Below, in pieces: positions 28,452-37,321 of a stretch of 64,000 nt of DNA (its first letter is position 1; every line of letters begins with the position of its first letter). The position numbers were made by a program, and so were the translations under genes. This DNA is from Bifidobacterium colobi (GTDB lineage: Bacteria > Actinomycetota > Actinomycetes > Actinomycetales > Bifidobacteriaceae). The stretch spans positions 124,001 through 188,000 of the forward strand of contig NZ_JAFEJU010000001.1 in assembly GCF_018555455.1 (NCBI RefSeq), given 5' to 3'. Below the pieces are notes generated by a model, which was given only the letters and a program-made list of their open reading frames with translations, ran no database searches and had not been told where the DNA came from.

Positions 28452-28598
28452 CTCTCCCTCAGTCAGCCTTCGGCTGCCAGCTCGTCCCGCAATTACAGAC
28501 AGGCTTCGCCTGCGATCTGTTAACTTGCTGACGCTCGTCCGCGCCTACAAACAGCCCACCGGGCTGTTTGCTCTACGGCTCAGCCCATCAGAGGGAGC
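28452..28598. repeat. MITE-like repeat element with covarying hairpin module
   Basis: The left end CTCTCCCTCAGTCAGC resembles the ends of the elements at 44134 and 49129; the right end near 28588-28598 reads TCAGAGGGAGC. Internal stem-loops include AGCCTTCGGCT, CAGGCTTCGCCTG and ACAGCCCACCGGGCTGT. The module 28542-28588 (CGCCTAC, hairpin, GCTCTACGGCTCAGCC) matches 4014-4057 after valS, with the stem changed on both sides. Confidence 0.65.
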
Positions 28599-28664
28599 AA
28601 AAAAGAAAACCAATAAATCTTCCCCAGCTCAGCCCATCAGCAGGAACCAAGAACCGGAATAAAC

Positions 28665-28703
28665 GAAAGCCCCGCGCTGTGCGAACACAAGCGCGGGGCT
28701 TTC
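28665..28703 (-). terminator. Terminator of the rpsF-ssb-rpsR-rplI operon
   Basis: A 14-bp perfect stem (GAAAGCCCCGCGCT with its complement) around an 11-base loop, about 55 bp past the rplI stop; T-rich sequence follows on the minus strand. Confidence 0.85.
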
Positions 28704-28758
28704 AATGCTTAAGCTCAGACTTCTAGCCTGAAAGATTCCAGCATTACGCCGGAATGGT

Positions 28759-29205
28759 TCACTCGGCCACGACCTTCACGAAGAAGGAAGCGGTGATCTC
28801 CGGGTGGAGGGCCACCTTGGCGGGGAAATCGCCGGTGGTCTTGATGGTCTCGACCTCGATGGACTTCGGATCAACCGGAGCCTTGTCGGACAGGGCGATG
28901 GCGATGGCTTCCTTGGAGATGCCACCGAACAGCTTGCCGGACTCGGAAACCTTGGCAGCGATCTCGACGGTGGTGCCCTCGATAGCAGCCTTGGCAGCCA
29001 CGGCGTCTTCACGGGTGGCAACGGCCTTGGCCAGACGAGCGCGCTTCATAGCGGTGATCTGAGCCTCAGCGCCCTTGGTCCAAGCGAAAGCCAGGCCCTG
29101 CGGGAACAGGTAGTTGCGAGCGTAGCCAGCCTTGACGTTGACAACGTCGCCCGGGTGACCGAGGTGAGCAACGGTCTTGGTGAGAATGATCTTGGTTTCA
29201 GCCAT
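28759..29205 (-). CDS. rplI: 50S ribosomal protein L9
   Basis: Large-subunit protein that binds 23S rRNA near the L1 stalk. The 148-residue protein starts with a full N-domain ([35 protein letters not shown]), the connecting helix rich in Ala, Lys and Glu, and a C-domain with the [12 protein letters not shown] motif and SFFVKVVAE end. It is the last gene of rpsF-ssb-rpsR-rplI, 18 bp after rpsR. Confidence 0.97.
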   Translation of the reverse strand: MAETKIILTKTVAHLGHPGDVVNVKAGYARNYLFPQGLAFAWTKGAEAQITAMKRARLAKAVATREDAVAAKAAIEGTTVEIAAKVSESGKLFGGISKEAIAIALSDKAPVDPKSIEVETIKTTGDFPAKVALHPEITASFFVKVVAE

Positions 29206-29223
29206 TGTTCAAGCCTTCCTAAC

Positions 29224-29472
29224 TCAGCGACCGGAAGTGGCGTACGGCAGCAGAGCCATCTCGCGGGCGTTCTTAATAGCCTTGGAGATCTCGCGCTGTT
29301 CCTGAACGGTCACACCGGTGATACGGCGGGAACGGATCTTACCGCGGTCGGAGATGAACTTACGCAGCAGCGCAACGTCCTTGTAATCGATCTCGGTAAT
29401 CTTGGCAGCCTTCAGCGGGTTCGGCTTCTTCTTGAACGGCTTGACCGGCGGCTGCGGCCTCTTACGTGACAT
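29224..29472 (-). CDS. rpsR: 30S ribosomal protein S18
   Basis: Small-subunit protein that pairs with S6 on the platform. The 82-residue protein has the conserved [19 protein letters not shown] and [30 protein letters not shown] segments, and a basic proline-rich N-terminus. No cysteine ligand set is present in the N-terminus, so it appears to be the zinc-independent form. It follows ssb by 86 bp in the operon. Confidence 0.97.
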   Translation of the reverse strand: MSRKRPQPPVKPFKKKPNPLKAAKITEIDYKDVALLRKFISDRGKIRSRRITGVTVQEQREISKAIKNAREMALLPYATSGR

Positions 29473-29558
29473 GATGTTCTCCTTAAAATCTGTATCTTTG
29501 ATTGCTGCTGTTGAGCTGTGTGCAATAGTGCTCGGTTATACGCTCAACGATCCAATGC

Positions 29559-30257
29559 TTAGAATTCCGGATCGTTATCGTCGCTGCCGAACTCGGACGA
29601 GCCACCAAATGTGAACCCGGAGTCAGCGGAACCAGCGGAGCTACCGGAGCTCCACGGATCGACTGCAGGCGCGGACTGTGCGGGAGCGCTCTGGGCTGCG
29701 GGCTGCTGAGAGTAGCCAGCGCCACCCTGATAGCCACCGGAGTAGCCACCATTGCCAGCCTGACCACCGGAGTAACCGGACTGGCCACCGTTGTAGCCAC
29801 CCTGACCACCCTGGTTGCCGTAACCTTGGCCACCTTGGCCGCCCTGGAATCCACCGGAGCGACCCTGGAATCCACCCTGGCTGGTCTGACGCGTCACCTG
29901 TGCGGTGGCGCGAGACAATGCCGGGCCGATCTCGTCAACGCGCAGTTCCACAACCGTGCGCTGGCTTCCATCCTGGGCCTGGTAGGAACGCTGGGTCAGT
30001 CGGCCCTGAGCGATCACGCGCATGCCTTTGGACAGGCTGCTGGCAATGTTGGAGGCCAGCGACGAAGCGCGACCATCCCATGCCGAGCAGTTCATGAACA
30101 GCGTGTCGCCGTCTTCCCACTGGTTCGTGTTGCGGTTGTACTGACGAGTGGATGCAGCGATGGTGAAGTTCACCACCGTTGAACCGCTGCCAATAGTGCG
30201 CAGCTCAGGATCGCGGGTGAGGTTACCGACCACGGTGATAATGGTTTCGCCTGCCAT
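29559..30257 (-). CDS. ssb: Single-stranded DNA-binding protein
   Basis: Tetrameric protein covering single-stranded DNA in replication and repair. The OB-fold fills the first 115 residues (IITVVGNLTRDPELRTIGSGSTVVNFTIA, DTLFMNCSAWDG, GMRVIAQGRLTQRSY). It is followed by a long Gly/Gln/Tyr-rich linker (about residues 125-190) made of imperfect GGQ/GGY repeats and an acidic tip ending DDNDPEF, which is a variant of the usual DDDIPF partner-binding end. The total length of 232 residues is at the long end for the family because of the linker. It is second in the rpsF operon. Confidence 0.96.
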   Translation of the reverse strand: MAGETIITVVGNLTRDPELRTIGSGSTVVNFTIAASTRQYNRNTNQWEDGDTLFMNCSAWDGRASSLASNIASSLSKGMRVIAQGRLTQRSYQAQDGSQRTVVELRVDEIGPALSRATAQVTRQTSQGGFQGRSGGFQGGQGGQGYGNQGGQGGYNGGQSGYSGGQAGNGGYSGGYQGGAGYSQQPAAQSAPAQSAPAVDPWSSGSSAGSADSGFTFGGSSEFGSDDNDPEF

Positions 30258-30335
30258 GCCATGCCTTCTTACTTGCGATGATTCGCAACTTGCACATCAG
30301 CTCTTCAGCTGACTAAACGCTTAAACGCTTTGAAT

Positions 30336-30626
30336 TCAGCCCTTACGAAGGATCTTCGTACGGATCACGGATTCGTTGAGGTTCAGCACACGGTCGAGCT
30401 CATCGCTAGTAGCGGGCTCAGCGGTGTACTTCACAACGACGTAGTTGCCTTCGGTCTTACCGGCAATCTCATAGGCGAGCTTGCGACGGCCCCAGTAATC
30501 GGGCTCATCGAAAGAACCGCCCTCCTTGGTGACGAGCTCCAGATACTGCTCGGTCAGCTTCTTCAGACCGCGCTCATCCAGCTCAGGATCGGCGATGAAC
30601 ATCAGTTCGTACTTATGCGCAGACAT
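30336..30626 (-). CDS. rpsF: 30S ribosomal protein S6
   Basis: Binds S18 and the 16S rRNA platform. The 96-residue protein starts MSAHKYELMFIADPELDERG and has the GRRKLAYEIAGKTEGNYVVVKYTAEP core. The ATG at 30626 is preceded by AAGGAGGTG at good distance; the frame is open 23 codons further upstream but those are not conserved. It is first in its operon, and its leader contains a hairpin just before the ribosome binding site. Confidence 0.96.
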   Translation of the reverse strand: MSAHKYELMFIADPELDERGLKKLTEQYLELVTKEGGSFDEPDYWGRRKLAYEIAGKTEGNYVVVKYTAEPATSDELDRVLNLNESVIRTKILRKG

Positions 30627-30700
30627 CACCCACCTCCTTCGGACTATTCGGCCACGGACGTTCCGTGGCAGGAGTGTGTATACGCTGTGCCCCAAAAGGG
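30627..30700 (-). promoter_or_regulatory. rpsF leader with hairpin next to the ribosome binding site
   Basis: On the minus strand the leader holds the 7-bp stem CCACGGA/TCCGTGG, then CCG and AGTCCG, then the AAGGAGGTG ribosome site. An upstream CACTCC could pair with the GGAGGTG and hide it. Many bacteria control this operon by S6:S18 binding to a leader hairpin containing a CCG; this is a candidate for such a leader, but I have not matched the full consensus. Confidence 0.35.
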
Positions 30701-30779
30701 CAACTTCAGCAGTTTATGGCATTGGCCAGACAGCGCAAGCCGTGCAGACATGCCGTATCGCCGAATGATTCGTTGCCTC

Positions 30780-31595
30780 TTACCGCAGATACGCCGGCAA
30801 CTGCGCAAGCGGGTCGGCGGTGACGGTAACGGATGCCGCCGGCTCTGCCGTTGCCGACGCTTTGCCTCCCTTGGCACCACCCCATACGCCAAGGCGATAG
30901 GTGACTGCTGCCACAGTGCAGAGCGCGAACACCACCAGCACCACGGCAAGGCCAATAAGGAACACACGCAGATCCTTGGGATCGATTGGCGGCTTCACAC
31001 TGGGAGCTGGCAATGCAGACGGTTGTGATGCTGCCGGAGCTTGCGCCCCGGGTTGCGGCACTGCTGATTGCGCGGGCTGCGGGACTGCAGGTTGCGGTAC
31101 CGCTGACTGGACCGGCTGCGGCACCGCCGACTGCGCGCCCGGCTGCTGAGGCACTGTTGGCTGCGGCACCGCCGGCTGAGATGCTGTACCTGGAACAGGC
31201 ACCGCATGATTCGGCGCAGGAACACCACCGTTGGGTTGTCCGTTCGGCTGACCCGGAGCCGCAGTCGGTACTTGTTGTGGCGCTCCCGGCTGCGATTGAG
31301 GATGTCTCGGGGCAGGTGCCGCCGGCACAGGCGCGGAAGGAGCCGACGCAACACCACCCGGCACTGCGCCACCGGGCACTGGAGCCGATGGAACCGGCAC
31401 GGCAGCGGCCGGCTGAGGAACTGCCGCAGCCTTCGGCACAGGTACCGCCGCAGGTGACGGAGCAACCGGCACAGGTACCGCGGCGTGCGGCGCAACAGGG
31501 CCTGCCGGAGCCGGGGCAGCCGCCACCGAGACTCCACACGATCCACAGAATCTTGCACCGTCCCTCAACGGCTTACCGCAATGTGGACAATTCAT
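30780..31595 (-). CDS. Zinc-ribbon, Pro/Gln-rich single-pass membrane protein (operon gene 10)
   Basis: The 271-residue protein starts with a zinc ribbon, CPHCGKPLRDGARFCGSCG (two CxxC pairs, residues 3-19). Residues about 22-205 are a disordered Pro/Ala/Val/Gln-rich stretch with PAVPQP-type repeats. A membrane segment follows (VFLIGLAVVLVVFALCTVAAVTY) and a short extracytoplasmic tail. It is the last gene of the ten-gene unknown operon, 43 bp after the preceding gene, with AGGAG 6 bases before its ATG. The zinc ribbon would face the cytoplasm. The layout resembles adaptor proteins that hold a complex at the membrane; no function is known. Confidence 0.8.
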   Translation of the reverse strand: MNCPHCGKPLRDGARFCGSCGVSVAAAPAPAGPVAPHAAVPVPVAPSPAAVPVPKAAAVPQPAAAVPVPSAPVPGGAVPGGVASAPSAPVPAAPAPRHPQSQPGAPQQVPTAAPGQPNGQPNGGVPAPNHAVPVPGTASQPAVPQPTVPQQPGAQSAVPQPVQSAVPQPAVPQPAQSAVPQPGAQAPAASQPSALPAPSVKPPIDPKDLRVFLIGLAVVLVVFALCTVAAVTYRLGVWGGAKGGKASATAEPAASVTVTADPLAQLPAYLR

Positions 31596-31638
31596 TTTTC
31601 ACTCCTCACTATCATGACGGTCACGCTGATCTCACACA

Positions 31639-33360
31639 TCACAGTTCCGCGAGCCGGTCGACCAGGGTCTGAGCCAGCAGATCCTTGGCATGGAAATCCC
31701 GCTCCAGTTGCTGCCAGTCCGCGAACAGCGCTTGCAACCGGTCTCGTGTGGACCGGATGATTTGCGCGTATTTCAGATCGATGCGCTTGCGCGTGAAGTG
31801 ATTCATCAGCATCCACACGCCGCCGCCGATGGCTGCGAGCGCGCCTAATCCTGCGAGCGCCGGCTGGACAAACGCCAGTCCCACGCCGCCCAGCACGCCG
31901 GCGACCATCAGCACAATCGACCAGATGTCTTTGACTTGGGCTTTTTCGACAGCCGCCTTGCCCTCATAGAACTGTTTCGCCTGCGCGGCATTGCCTTCCA
32001 CGTTGCGCAAATCACCTTGGATTGCGAAATCATCAATCACAATATGTTGCACCGGCGTGAACAACGTACGGTATCGCTGAATATACAGGTCTCCGGCTTG
32101 CTGCTGCAGTTCCTTGGTGGCCACAAGCATGTTCTTGCGCATCTGCGGGTTGGATTCCGCGCGACCGCTCGTGGTATAGATCCAGTCCATCATTTCGGTG
32201 ATGATGTCGAAATCTTTCACATCATGCTGCTTGTGCGCCTCGTACGCCTGCTGGGCCGCCTGCACATCGCCTTGGAATTTGATGATGTATTCATTGCGGT
32301 CGATTTCGTCGTACACCTGCTGTTCCACTGTGCACGGTGCCGCCACTACGAAATCGATGTATTGCTTGAGGAATTCGTTGCGCTGCGCTTCCTCTACGTT
32401 CATGATTTCGGCAATGAAGTCGATAACGTTGGCGTTATTGGCGGCCAGCTGCAAGCTGCGTTGCAAGCCGGCATACGATGGCACCGATCCGCGAATCGCC
32501 TCGTAAGGGAACGAAGCATCGTCGGCCAATGCCGCGAACGCGTCCGCGATTCGACCGATTGTTGCGCTTTGCGCTTGCCCTCCGCGCCGCATGCCATCGG
32601 CAATCAGCGTATTGATATACCGGGTGATGATTTGGCGGGACTGATCAGACATGCTGTCTTCAATGGTTTTCGACAGCATGGAGAAGAACAGCAGCACCAT
32701 TGGCTTCTCCGCGCCTTTGAGCTTGCCGGAAGCCAGATAGGAGAACCATTTGAGCGCCGTCTGCTCGCGGTGGAGCCGCAGATAGAAGATCATGAGGAAC
32801 GATGCGGTTTTGCGTCCATCCAGTTTCATGGCGCGATCCAATGCGCGCTGTGCACGTTCCCGCTGGTCGGCATGCCATGCCACTACGGCGACCAGCACGC
32901 TGGTCAGCCAGTAATCAGGATTCTCCAGCTGTTTGCGCTCCACGGCTTTGGCGATAACCTGTTCGGAAATCATGGAGAAGTCCAGATTATCCATAATGCC
33001 TTGCACGATCTTACGCACTGTGCGATATACCGCGAAGTCATAGAACTTCTTGTTATTGCATTCGCGGATGCGCTTGTTGGCCAGCTCCATCTGCTTCAAA
33101 CGCATGTAGAGCGCATCCATGCTTTGCTGCACTTCGTACGCTGCGATGATCTGCTGATGCGCCGAGCCGAGCGTGTTGCTGGCACCGCCCAGATGGGCGC
33201 GAATATTGTCGGAGGTGTTGTTGAGATCACGATTCGCCGCATCCATCGCACCGACCACATAGCTGATTTCCTGTGCGAGCTGATCATTCGCATGGTTGAC
33301 GCCGTTGAGCACGCCTTGCTTGCGGGCCACTTCCGCTTTTAAACCCTCATTCGCCATCAT
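31639..33360 (-). CDS. Helical membrane protein, paralog A of three (operon gene 9)
   Basis: Not a family I can name. The 573-residue protein has an N-terminal coiled coil (about residues 1-95), a helical domain containing DYWLTSVLVAVVAWHADQRE and KWFSYL, an all-helical middle and, at about 479-519, two hydrophobic segments forming a probable membrane hairpin, then a basic coiled-coil tail (RKRIDLKYAQIIRSTRDRLQ). The Y-W-L...A-V..W...A..A...K..FF/L..L...R...L.W...YL pattern is shared with the genes at 35669 and 37322. It overlaps the AAA ATPase gene by 14 bases (an ATG three bases later is equally possible), so the two are coupled. A structural or client role for the ATPase is inference. Confidence 0.8.
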   Translation of the reverse strand: MMANEGLKAEVARKQGVLNGVNHANDQLAQEISYVVGAMDAANRDLNNTSDNIRAHLGGASNTLGSAHQQIIAAYEVQQSMDALYMRLKQMELANKRIRECNNKKFYDFAVYRTVRKIVQGIMDNLDFSMISEQVIAKAVERKQLENPDYWLTSVLVAVVAWHADQRERAQRALDRAMKLDGRKTASFLMIFYLRLHREQTALKWFSYLASGKLKGAEKPMVLLFFSMLSKTIEDSMSDQSRQIITRYINTLIADGMRRGGQAQSATIGRIADAFAALADDASFPYEAIRGSVPSYAGLQRSLQLAANNANVIDFIAEIMNVEEAQRNEFLKQYIDFVVAAPCTVEQQVYDEIDRNEYIIKFQGDVQAAQQAYEAHKQHDVKDFDIITEMMDWIYTTSGRAESNPQMRKNMLVATKELQQQAGDLYIQRYRTLFTPVQHIVIDDFAIQGDLRNVEGNAAQAKQFYEGKAAVEKAQVKDIWSIVLMVAGVLGGVGLAFVQPALAGLGALAAIGGGVWMLMNHFTRKRIDLKYAQIIRSTRDRLQALFADWQQLERDFHAKDLLAQTLVDRLAEL

Positions 33361-34918
33361 CGTCTCCCGCCTGTTGATTCGTTACCGTTGCAACGGTTGT
33401 GTTTGTTGCCGTCTCGTCTGCCGAGGCCGACCGCGCATTGCGTGCGCCCCATTCGCGAATGTGCGCGATACGGGACGCGGATATCGGTATGGTCTCGTTG
33501 AAATGTCGTTCCATGGTTTCCACCGTTACCTGTTCCAGCCCGCCGAATACGCGCTGCTCGGCCAAGTCCTTCACCGACTGTTCGATGTCGGAGTAGGAGA
33601 AGCCTTCCGACGCATCCGCCAAGCGGCTTAATTCCGCCGCATCAAAGCGCTGATGCAGCGACAGTCCGGCATAAAGTGCAATAGCCGCTTCCCGCTCGGC
33701 ATGGTTCGGCAGGTCGATGAAGAAGCTTTCCGAGAAGCGCCCCTTACGGAACAGTTCAGGTGGCAGATGATCCACATTGTTGGCTGTGGCCACTAGGAAC
33801 ACTTTCGCTTGGGATTCCTGCAACCAGAACAGGAATTGCCCGAGTACGCGGTTGCCCACGTCGCTTTCGCCCGAATCGGTGGACAAGGCCTTCTCGATTT
33901 CATCGATCCACAGCACACAGGGGGCAACATTGTCGATGTAGGTCAGCGCTTCCTGCATACGGCGTTCGGTTTCGCCAACGTATTTGTTGTAGACCGATCC
34001 AATATCGAAGCGGAACAGCGGCAACCCCCAACGGGCTGCAATCATCTTCGCTGAGAATGATTTGCCGCAGCCGGGCACACCCATGAGTAGGATGCCGCGC
34101 GGCGACTGCAGCGCATACCGGTCGAGCAGTTCGTTCGGCGCGAAGAACACGTTGCGTTTGCGATCCAACCAGGATTTCAATCCTTCAAGCCCTGCGACTT
34201 CGAGCTTCGCCGGGTACTTCACCGCCGTCACATTCGCCACGGGCGTATACAGCCGGCTTTTGCTTTCGGCAATCGCCGACACATCAGCATCCGTCAGCAT
34301 GCCGCGGGCAACCAAGGATGAACGCAACAGATTGGTCACTTGGATTTCGCTTAAGCCTCGCAACAGCGTGGACAGCTGTTCCATGCCGGTCGCGCTGAAC
34401 GAGACCCGATCCCCGTACTGTTCAGCGAACTTGCCGATCATGGCGAGACGTTCGTCGAACGTGGGCAGTTCCAGATTGATGAACAATCCGAATCTGGCAA
34501 GCCGCTGCCACACCTGCTCAGCAGCCACAATCACCAAGGTATTGCCGCTGTCTTTCGCAAGATAGGCGGCGGACAGCAGTTCGCGGGTATAGAGCGAATC
34601 CTGATCGAGCTTGCGCGTATCCCCCAGCATGAACGGTACATGCCGGCTCCGGCGGAATGTGTCTTTCACAAATGCCAGCGGATCGGAATCCACATCCTTG
34701 CCGGATGCGGATGCGGTATTGCCGCCGGAGTCGATTCCGCCTAATGCTTCGACCTGCTTGGCATCGGTGTAGCAGAACGCCGATATGCCAAGCTCCTGCA
34801 CGATTTGCCGCAGCGCACGCTCCACACGGTGCCGTTCAGTGGTACGAACCACCACCAGCGGTACTCCGGCGCGTATGTAATCGGTTAGATCGGTTTTCAT
34901 GGCCGCATAGTCACTCAT
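33347..34918 (-). CDS. Ycf46-like AAA ATPase (operon gene 8)
   Basis: The 523-residue protein has an N-terminal domain beginning DLTDYIRAGVPLVVVRTTERHRVERAL, which matches the start of Ycf46-type proteins, then a helical linker and a complete AAA+ module. Walker A is GVPGCGKSFSAKM (about residue 280), pore region YNKYVGETERRM, Walker B VLWIDEIEKAL (about 337), sensor 1 VFLVATANN and the arginine finger region LFRKGRFSESFF, followed by the C-terminal lid and a Thr/Ala/Asp-rich tail. All catalytic residues are present. The ATG at 34918 has AAGGAGG upstream and overlaps the preceding stop by 4 bases. It is the only energy-using enzyme in the operon and probably remodels its partner proteins. Confidence 0.88.
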   Translation of the reverse strand: MSDYAAMKTDLTDYIRAGVPLVVVRTTERHRVERALRQIVQELGISAFCYTDAKQVEALGGIDSGGNTASASGKDVDSDPLAFVKDTFRRSRHVPFMLGDTRKLDQDSLYTRELLSAAYLAKDSGNTLVIVAAEQVWQRLARFGLFINLELPTFDERLAMIGKFAEQYGDRVSFSATGMEQLSTLLRGLSEIQVTNLLRSSLVARGMLTDADVSAIAESKSRLYTPVANVTAVKYPAKLEVAGLEGLKSWLDRKRNVFFAPNELLDRYALQSPRGILLMGVPGCGKSFSAKMIAARWGLPLFRFDIGSVYNKYVGETERRMQEALTYIDNVAPCVLWIDEIEKALSTDSGESDVGNRVLGQFLFWLQESQAKVFLVATANNVDHLPPELFRKGRFSESFFIDLPNHAEREAAIALYAGLSLHQRFDAAELSRLADASEGFSYSDIEQSVKDLAEQRVFGGLEQVTVETMERHFNETIPISASRIAHIREWGARNARSASADETATNTTVATVTNQQAGDDDGE

Positions 34919-35367
34919 CGGCTGCTCCACCTCCTTCGCAATCGCTGAATCACAACCCACACATCGTCTTGGGGCGACTCACCTGCATCAGCCACTGCAC
35001 CCAGCACTGTGCTGACGTACCGACGAATCTCTCCAGCCAGCTGGCCTACTTGCGGTGCGGGCAGTCCAGGCACATCAGCAAAGAACAGCAATCGCTCGCA
35101 ATCAGCCGAATACCGTGTGCAGATCAGTGCCACCGCATCGGCATCGGTGTTGTAGGCTTCGAGCGATGCTTCCAACCGACGTGTCTCCCGATTGAGCACG
35201 TCCTCGCAATACCGACGCACCATGTCCAGAACCGGCATCGCGCTGAAAGCATCCACACTGCCGTGGCGCAACACGGCAGCCAGTTCTTTCGACGGCGACT
35301 TTCGGCGGGCGTCCAGCAGGGCGCTCCACTGGTCATAGGTGGTTGGCGGCGAGAACGTCTCGATCAT
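34915..35367 (-). CDS. Small soluble helical protein of unknown function (operon gene 7)
   Basis: A 150-residue protein, predominantly helical, with no membrane segment or signal. I recognise no domain. Notable stretches are TTYDQWSALLDARRKSPSKEL, MVRRYCEDVLNRETRRLEASLEAY and a basic end VIQRLRRRWSSR. It is supported as a gene by its position: its start overlaps the upstream gene by 4 bases and its stop overlaps the AAA ATPase start by 4 bases, so its dose is tied to the ATPase. It could be an adaptor or regulator of the ATPase; this is inference from context alone. Confidence 0.75.
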   Translation of the reverse strand: MIETFSPPTTYDQWSALLDARRKSPSKELAAVLRHGSVDAFSAMPVLDMVRRYCEDVLNRETRRLEASLEAYNTDADAVALICTRYSADCERLLFFADVPGLPAPQVGQLAGEIRRYVSTVLGAVADAGESPQDDVWVVIQRLRRRWSSR

Positions 35368-35618
35368 GACAGGAACGTCTCCGGAGGCTCAAGGCTCCAT
35401 TCAGGCAGGCTCTTGTTCATTTCGGCCAGCGAGTTCTTCTTGGCCTTGGCGATGGCATCGGTTGATTCGCCGCCGAAGTTGGTGCCGATGGCGGCCAAGA
35501 GTGCGTCTGCAGCAGGTACTTGGGACTGCGGCTGGGATTGCGGCTTCGGCTGCGGGGCCTTGCCTGCCTGCTGAGGCATGGGTACGGCTGGGTTGGGCAT
35601 CGGGATTGGATTGGTCAT
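35364..35618 (-). CDS. Small proline-rich protein with conserved helical end (operon gene 6)
   Basis: An 84-residue protein. The first 35 residues are rich in Pro, Gln and Met (MTNPIPMPNPAVPMPQQ...). The rest is a helical segment: ADALLAAIGTNFGGESTDAIAK, then SLPEWSLEPPETFLS. The ATG at 35618 has AAAGGA 6 bases upstream, which decides the start against a much longer open frame that runs antisense-like through the neighbour. Its stop overlaps the next gene by 4 bases. The Pro-rich head resembles the tails of the other operon proteins (genes at 30780 and 40612). Function unknown. Confidence 0.75.
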   Translation of the reverse strand: MTNPIPMPNPAVPMPQQAGKAPQPKPQSQPQSQVPAADALLAAIGTNFGGESTDAIAKAKKNSLAEMNKSLPEWSLEPPETFLS

Positions 35619-35668
35619 GATATGTCCTTTTGGTTGATGTGATACTGATTCGGATGGTTGGTCTGCGA

Positions 35669-37300
35669 TCACTGCCCGGGAGCGATGAACTTGTATTCCA
35701 GTTCTTCGGCAATGAGGTTCTTCGTATTCGTGGCATCCGCGCAGAACCGCTTGAACATGCCGATCTGCGTGATGGTGCGGCCAAGTGCCTCGACAGCCGA
35801 CTGCACTCGCACGGGGAACGCCTTCAATGCGCGGAACACGTTGAAGCCGAGGAAGCCGAGGCCAAGCACCACGCCGATGAGGAAGTACAGGCTCACGAAC
35901 GACAATCCCATGCACAGCACGGCGGCCACAGCAGCCACCGCGTTCGGCACATTGAGGTACACCATGGTGAGCTTGTGCGTGTTGAAGTACTCGCGCAGTT
36001 CCTTCTCCTGTTCGGCTTGGTCGGCACCATTCGACATGCCTTCCCAGCCGTCGATCTTCAGCTTGTACCCGGTGGGGAAGCGCTGCTGGATGTTGGCGTA
36101 GAAGTTGTTCATGGCCTGCACCAGCCAACCCTTGGTATGACTGAGCGCGAACTTACGCACATGCACATCGGTGTCTTCGTTGTTGGAGTACAGCACCCAG
36201 CCAATCAGCTGTCGGCCGATGTTGAAGCCCTCACCCTTGAGTCGCAGAATCTCCTGATATTGGGCTTCCGCGTCCTCGCGATCTCCATTGTTCTTGATGA
36301 TCAGGTTGTAGTACTGCTGCTGGGTTTTCAGCTCGTCCTCCTCCTGATCGTAATTGGTGATCAGCGAGGTGAGCACGGCGTCCACACGCGACTTGTAGTT
36401 GTCTTCGCGCTGCTCGATATCCGGCACATCCAAGCTATCCACCATGGCTTTGATGGGCGCGAACTTCGACATGTCGCGGTACACGCCTTCCACTTGGTCG
36501 GCGTTGGTGCAGAACTGGCGAATCGCTTCGAAGCTGAACGGTCTGGACGGCTGCATCTGCTCGATGTACTTGGCGTACGCGTTCACCAGATCGTTGGCAA
36601 TGGCGGCATCCTCGTTGATGATGGCGATCCATTCGTTGATCGTCTCATTCACTTTGGCTTCCAACGCCTTGTCACGGCCGAAGGTACCTGAGATATAGGC
36701 CTGCAGCATGACCGCGGCCTCATTCTGCATGAAGGTCGGGTCCAAGGTCTTCAGGTATTCGGAGAACCAGCGGCGGGCCACCTCGTTACGCCCGAATCGC
36801 AAATTCAGCAGTGTGAAGAACAGCGTGGATTTGATCTTGTCGCGATGCGTGCACTCGGTGATGGCGTTGGCTGCGACCTCAGGGTAGTCGTTCACCCAGG
36901 AGGTGACGGCGATCAGCGCATACGAGAGCCAGTACCGTGAGCTGGTGAGCCAGAGTTCCTCAGACAGCTCTTGGATGGTTTTGTTGCGAACCAGGTTGAT
37001 GTCGAAGTCACGGACCACGCCGATGATGGTGCGGCGGATACGGTCGTAGTCGCCGAACTGTTCCTTGATGACCTGGTCAATGCGGATGATGTTCTCATGA
37101 GCGAGCTGCACTTCCTCGCTTTTGACCATCTTCTGCTTGAACTCATTGACGCTGTTGTAGATCTGGTTGGTCGTGGCCTGAATCTGATTCGTGGTGTCAT
37201 CGACCTTGCGCATCTGGGTGTCGATCGAGGAGCGGAAATCCTCGATGGTATCGCCCAATTGCCGAACCGCGTATTCACTATCCCCGCGAAGGCTGCTCAT
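35669..37300 (-). CDS. Helical membrane protein, paralog B of three (operon gene 5)
   Basis: A 543-residue member of the same unnamed family as the genes at 31639 and 37322. It has an N-terminal heptad-type coiled coil (about residues 10-75), the shared block SRYWLSYALIAVTSWVNDYPE...FFTLLNLRFGRNEVARRWFSEYL near residue 120, a long helical middle, a short beta-like YKLKIDGWEG segment near 425 and a hydrophobic membrane region at about 444-492, then an amphipathic tail. Membrane insertion by one hairpin near the C-terminus would leave most of the protein in the cytoplasm. It lies 50 bp before the small protein gene and 21 bp after paralog C. Confidence 0.8.
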   Translation of the reverse strand: MSSLRGDSEYAVRQLGDTIEDFRSSIDTQMRKVDDTTNQIQATTNQIYNSVNEFKQKMVKSEEVQLAHENIIRIDQVIKEQFGDYDRIRRTIIGVVRDFDINLVRNKTIQELSEELWLTSSRYWLSYALIAVTSWVNDYPEVAANAITECTHRDKIKSTLFFTLLNLRFGRNEVARRWFSEYLKTLDPTFMQNEAAVMLQAYISGTFGRDKALEAKVNETINEWIAIINEDAAIANDLVNAYAKYIEQMQPSRPFSFEAIRQFCTNADQVEGVYRDMSKFAPIKAMVDSLDVPDIEQREDNYKSRVDAVLTSLITNYDQEEDELKTQQQYYNLIIKNNGDREDAEAQYQEILRLKGEGFNIGRQLIGWVLYSNNEDTDVHVRKFALSHTKGWLVQAMNNFYANIQQRFPTGYKLKIDGWEGMSNGADQAEQEKELREYFNTHKLTMVYLNVPNAVAAVAAVLCMGLSFVSLYFLIGVVLGLGFLGFNVFRALKAFPVRVQSAVEALGRTITQIGMFKRFCADATNTKNLIAEELEYKFIAPGQ

Positions 37301-37321
37301 ACGATTTCCTTTCCTCGTGAC

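Larger units (their letters stand above)
28186..28758. other. Intergenic region with nested repeats, no gene
   Basis: These 573 bases hold no supported gene. From left to right: an AT-rich stretch upstream of the tRNA, three 13-bp tandem copies at 28398-28436, a MITE-like element with internal hairpins at 28452-28598, a repeated GCTCAGCCCATCAG (around 28579 and 28627), and the rplI terminator at 28665-28703. Confidence 0.7.

Noticed and set aside
30986..31672. A Pro/Ala/Gln-rich plus-strand frame opposite the zinc-ribbon gene
   Set aside because: Low-complexity shadow of the Pro-rich region; the minus strand has the zinc ribbon, membrane segment and ribosome site.
35619..36128. Upstream extension of the 84-residue protein to 254 residues
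   Set aside because: The extension overlaps paralog B in another frame and lacks its own ribosome site, whereas the ATG at 35618 has AAAGGA.
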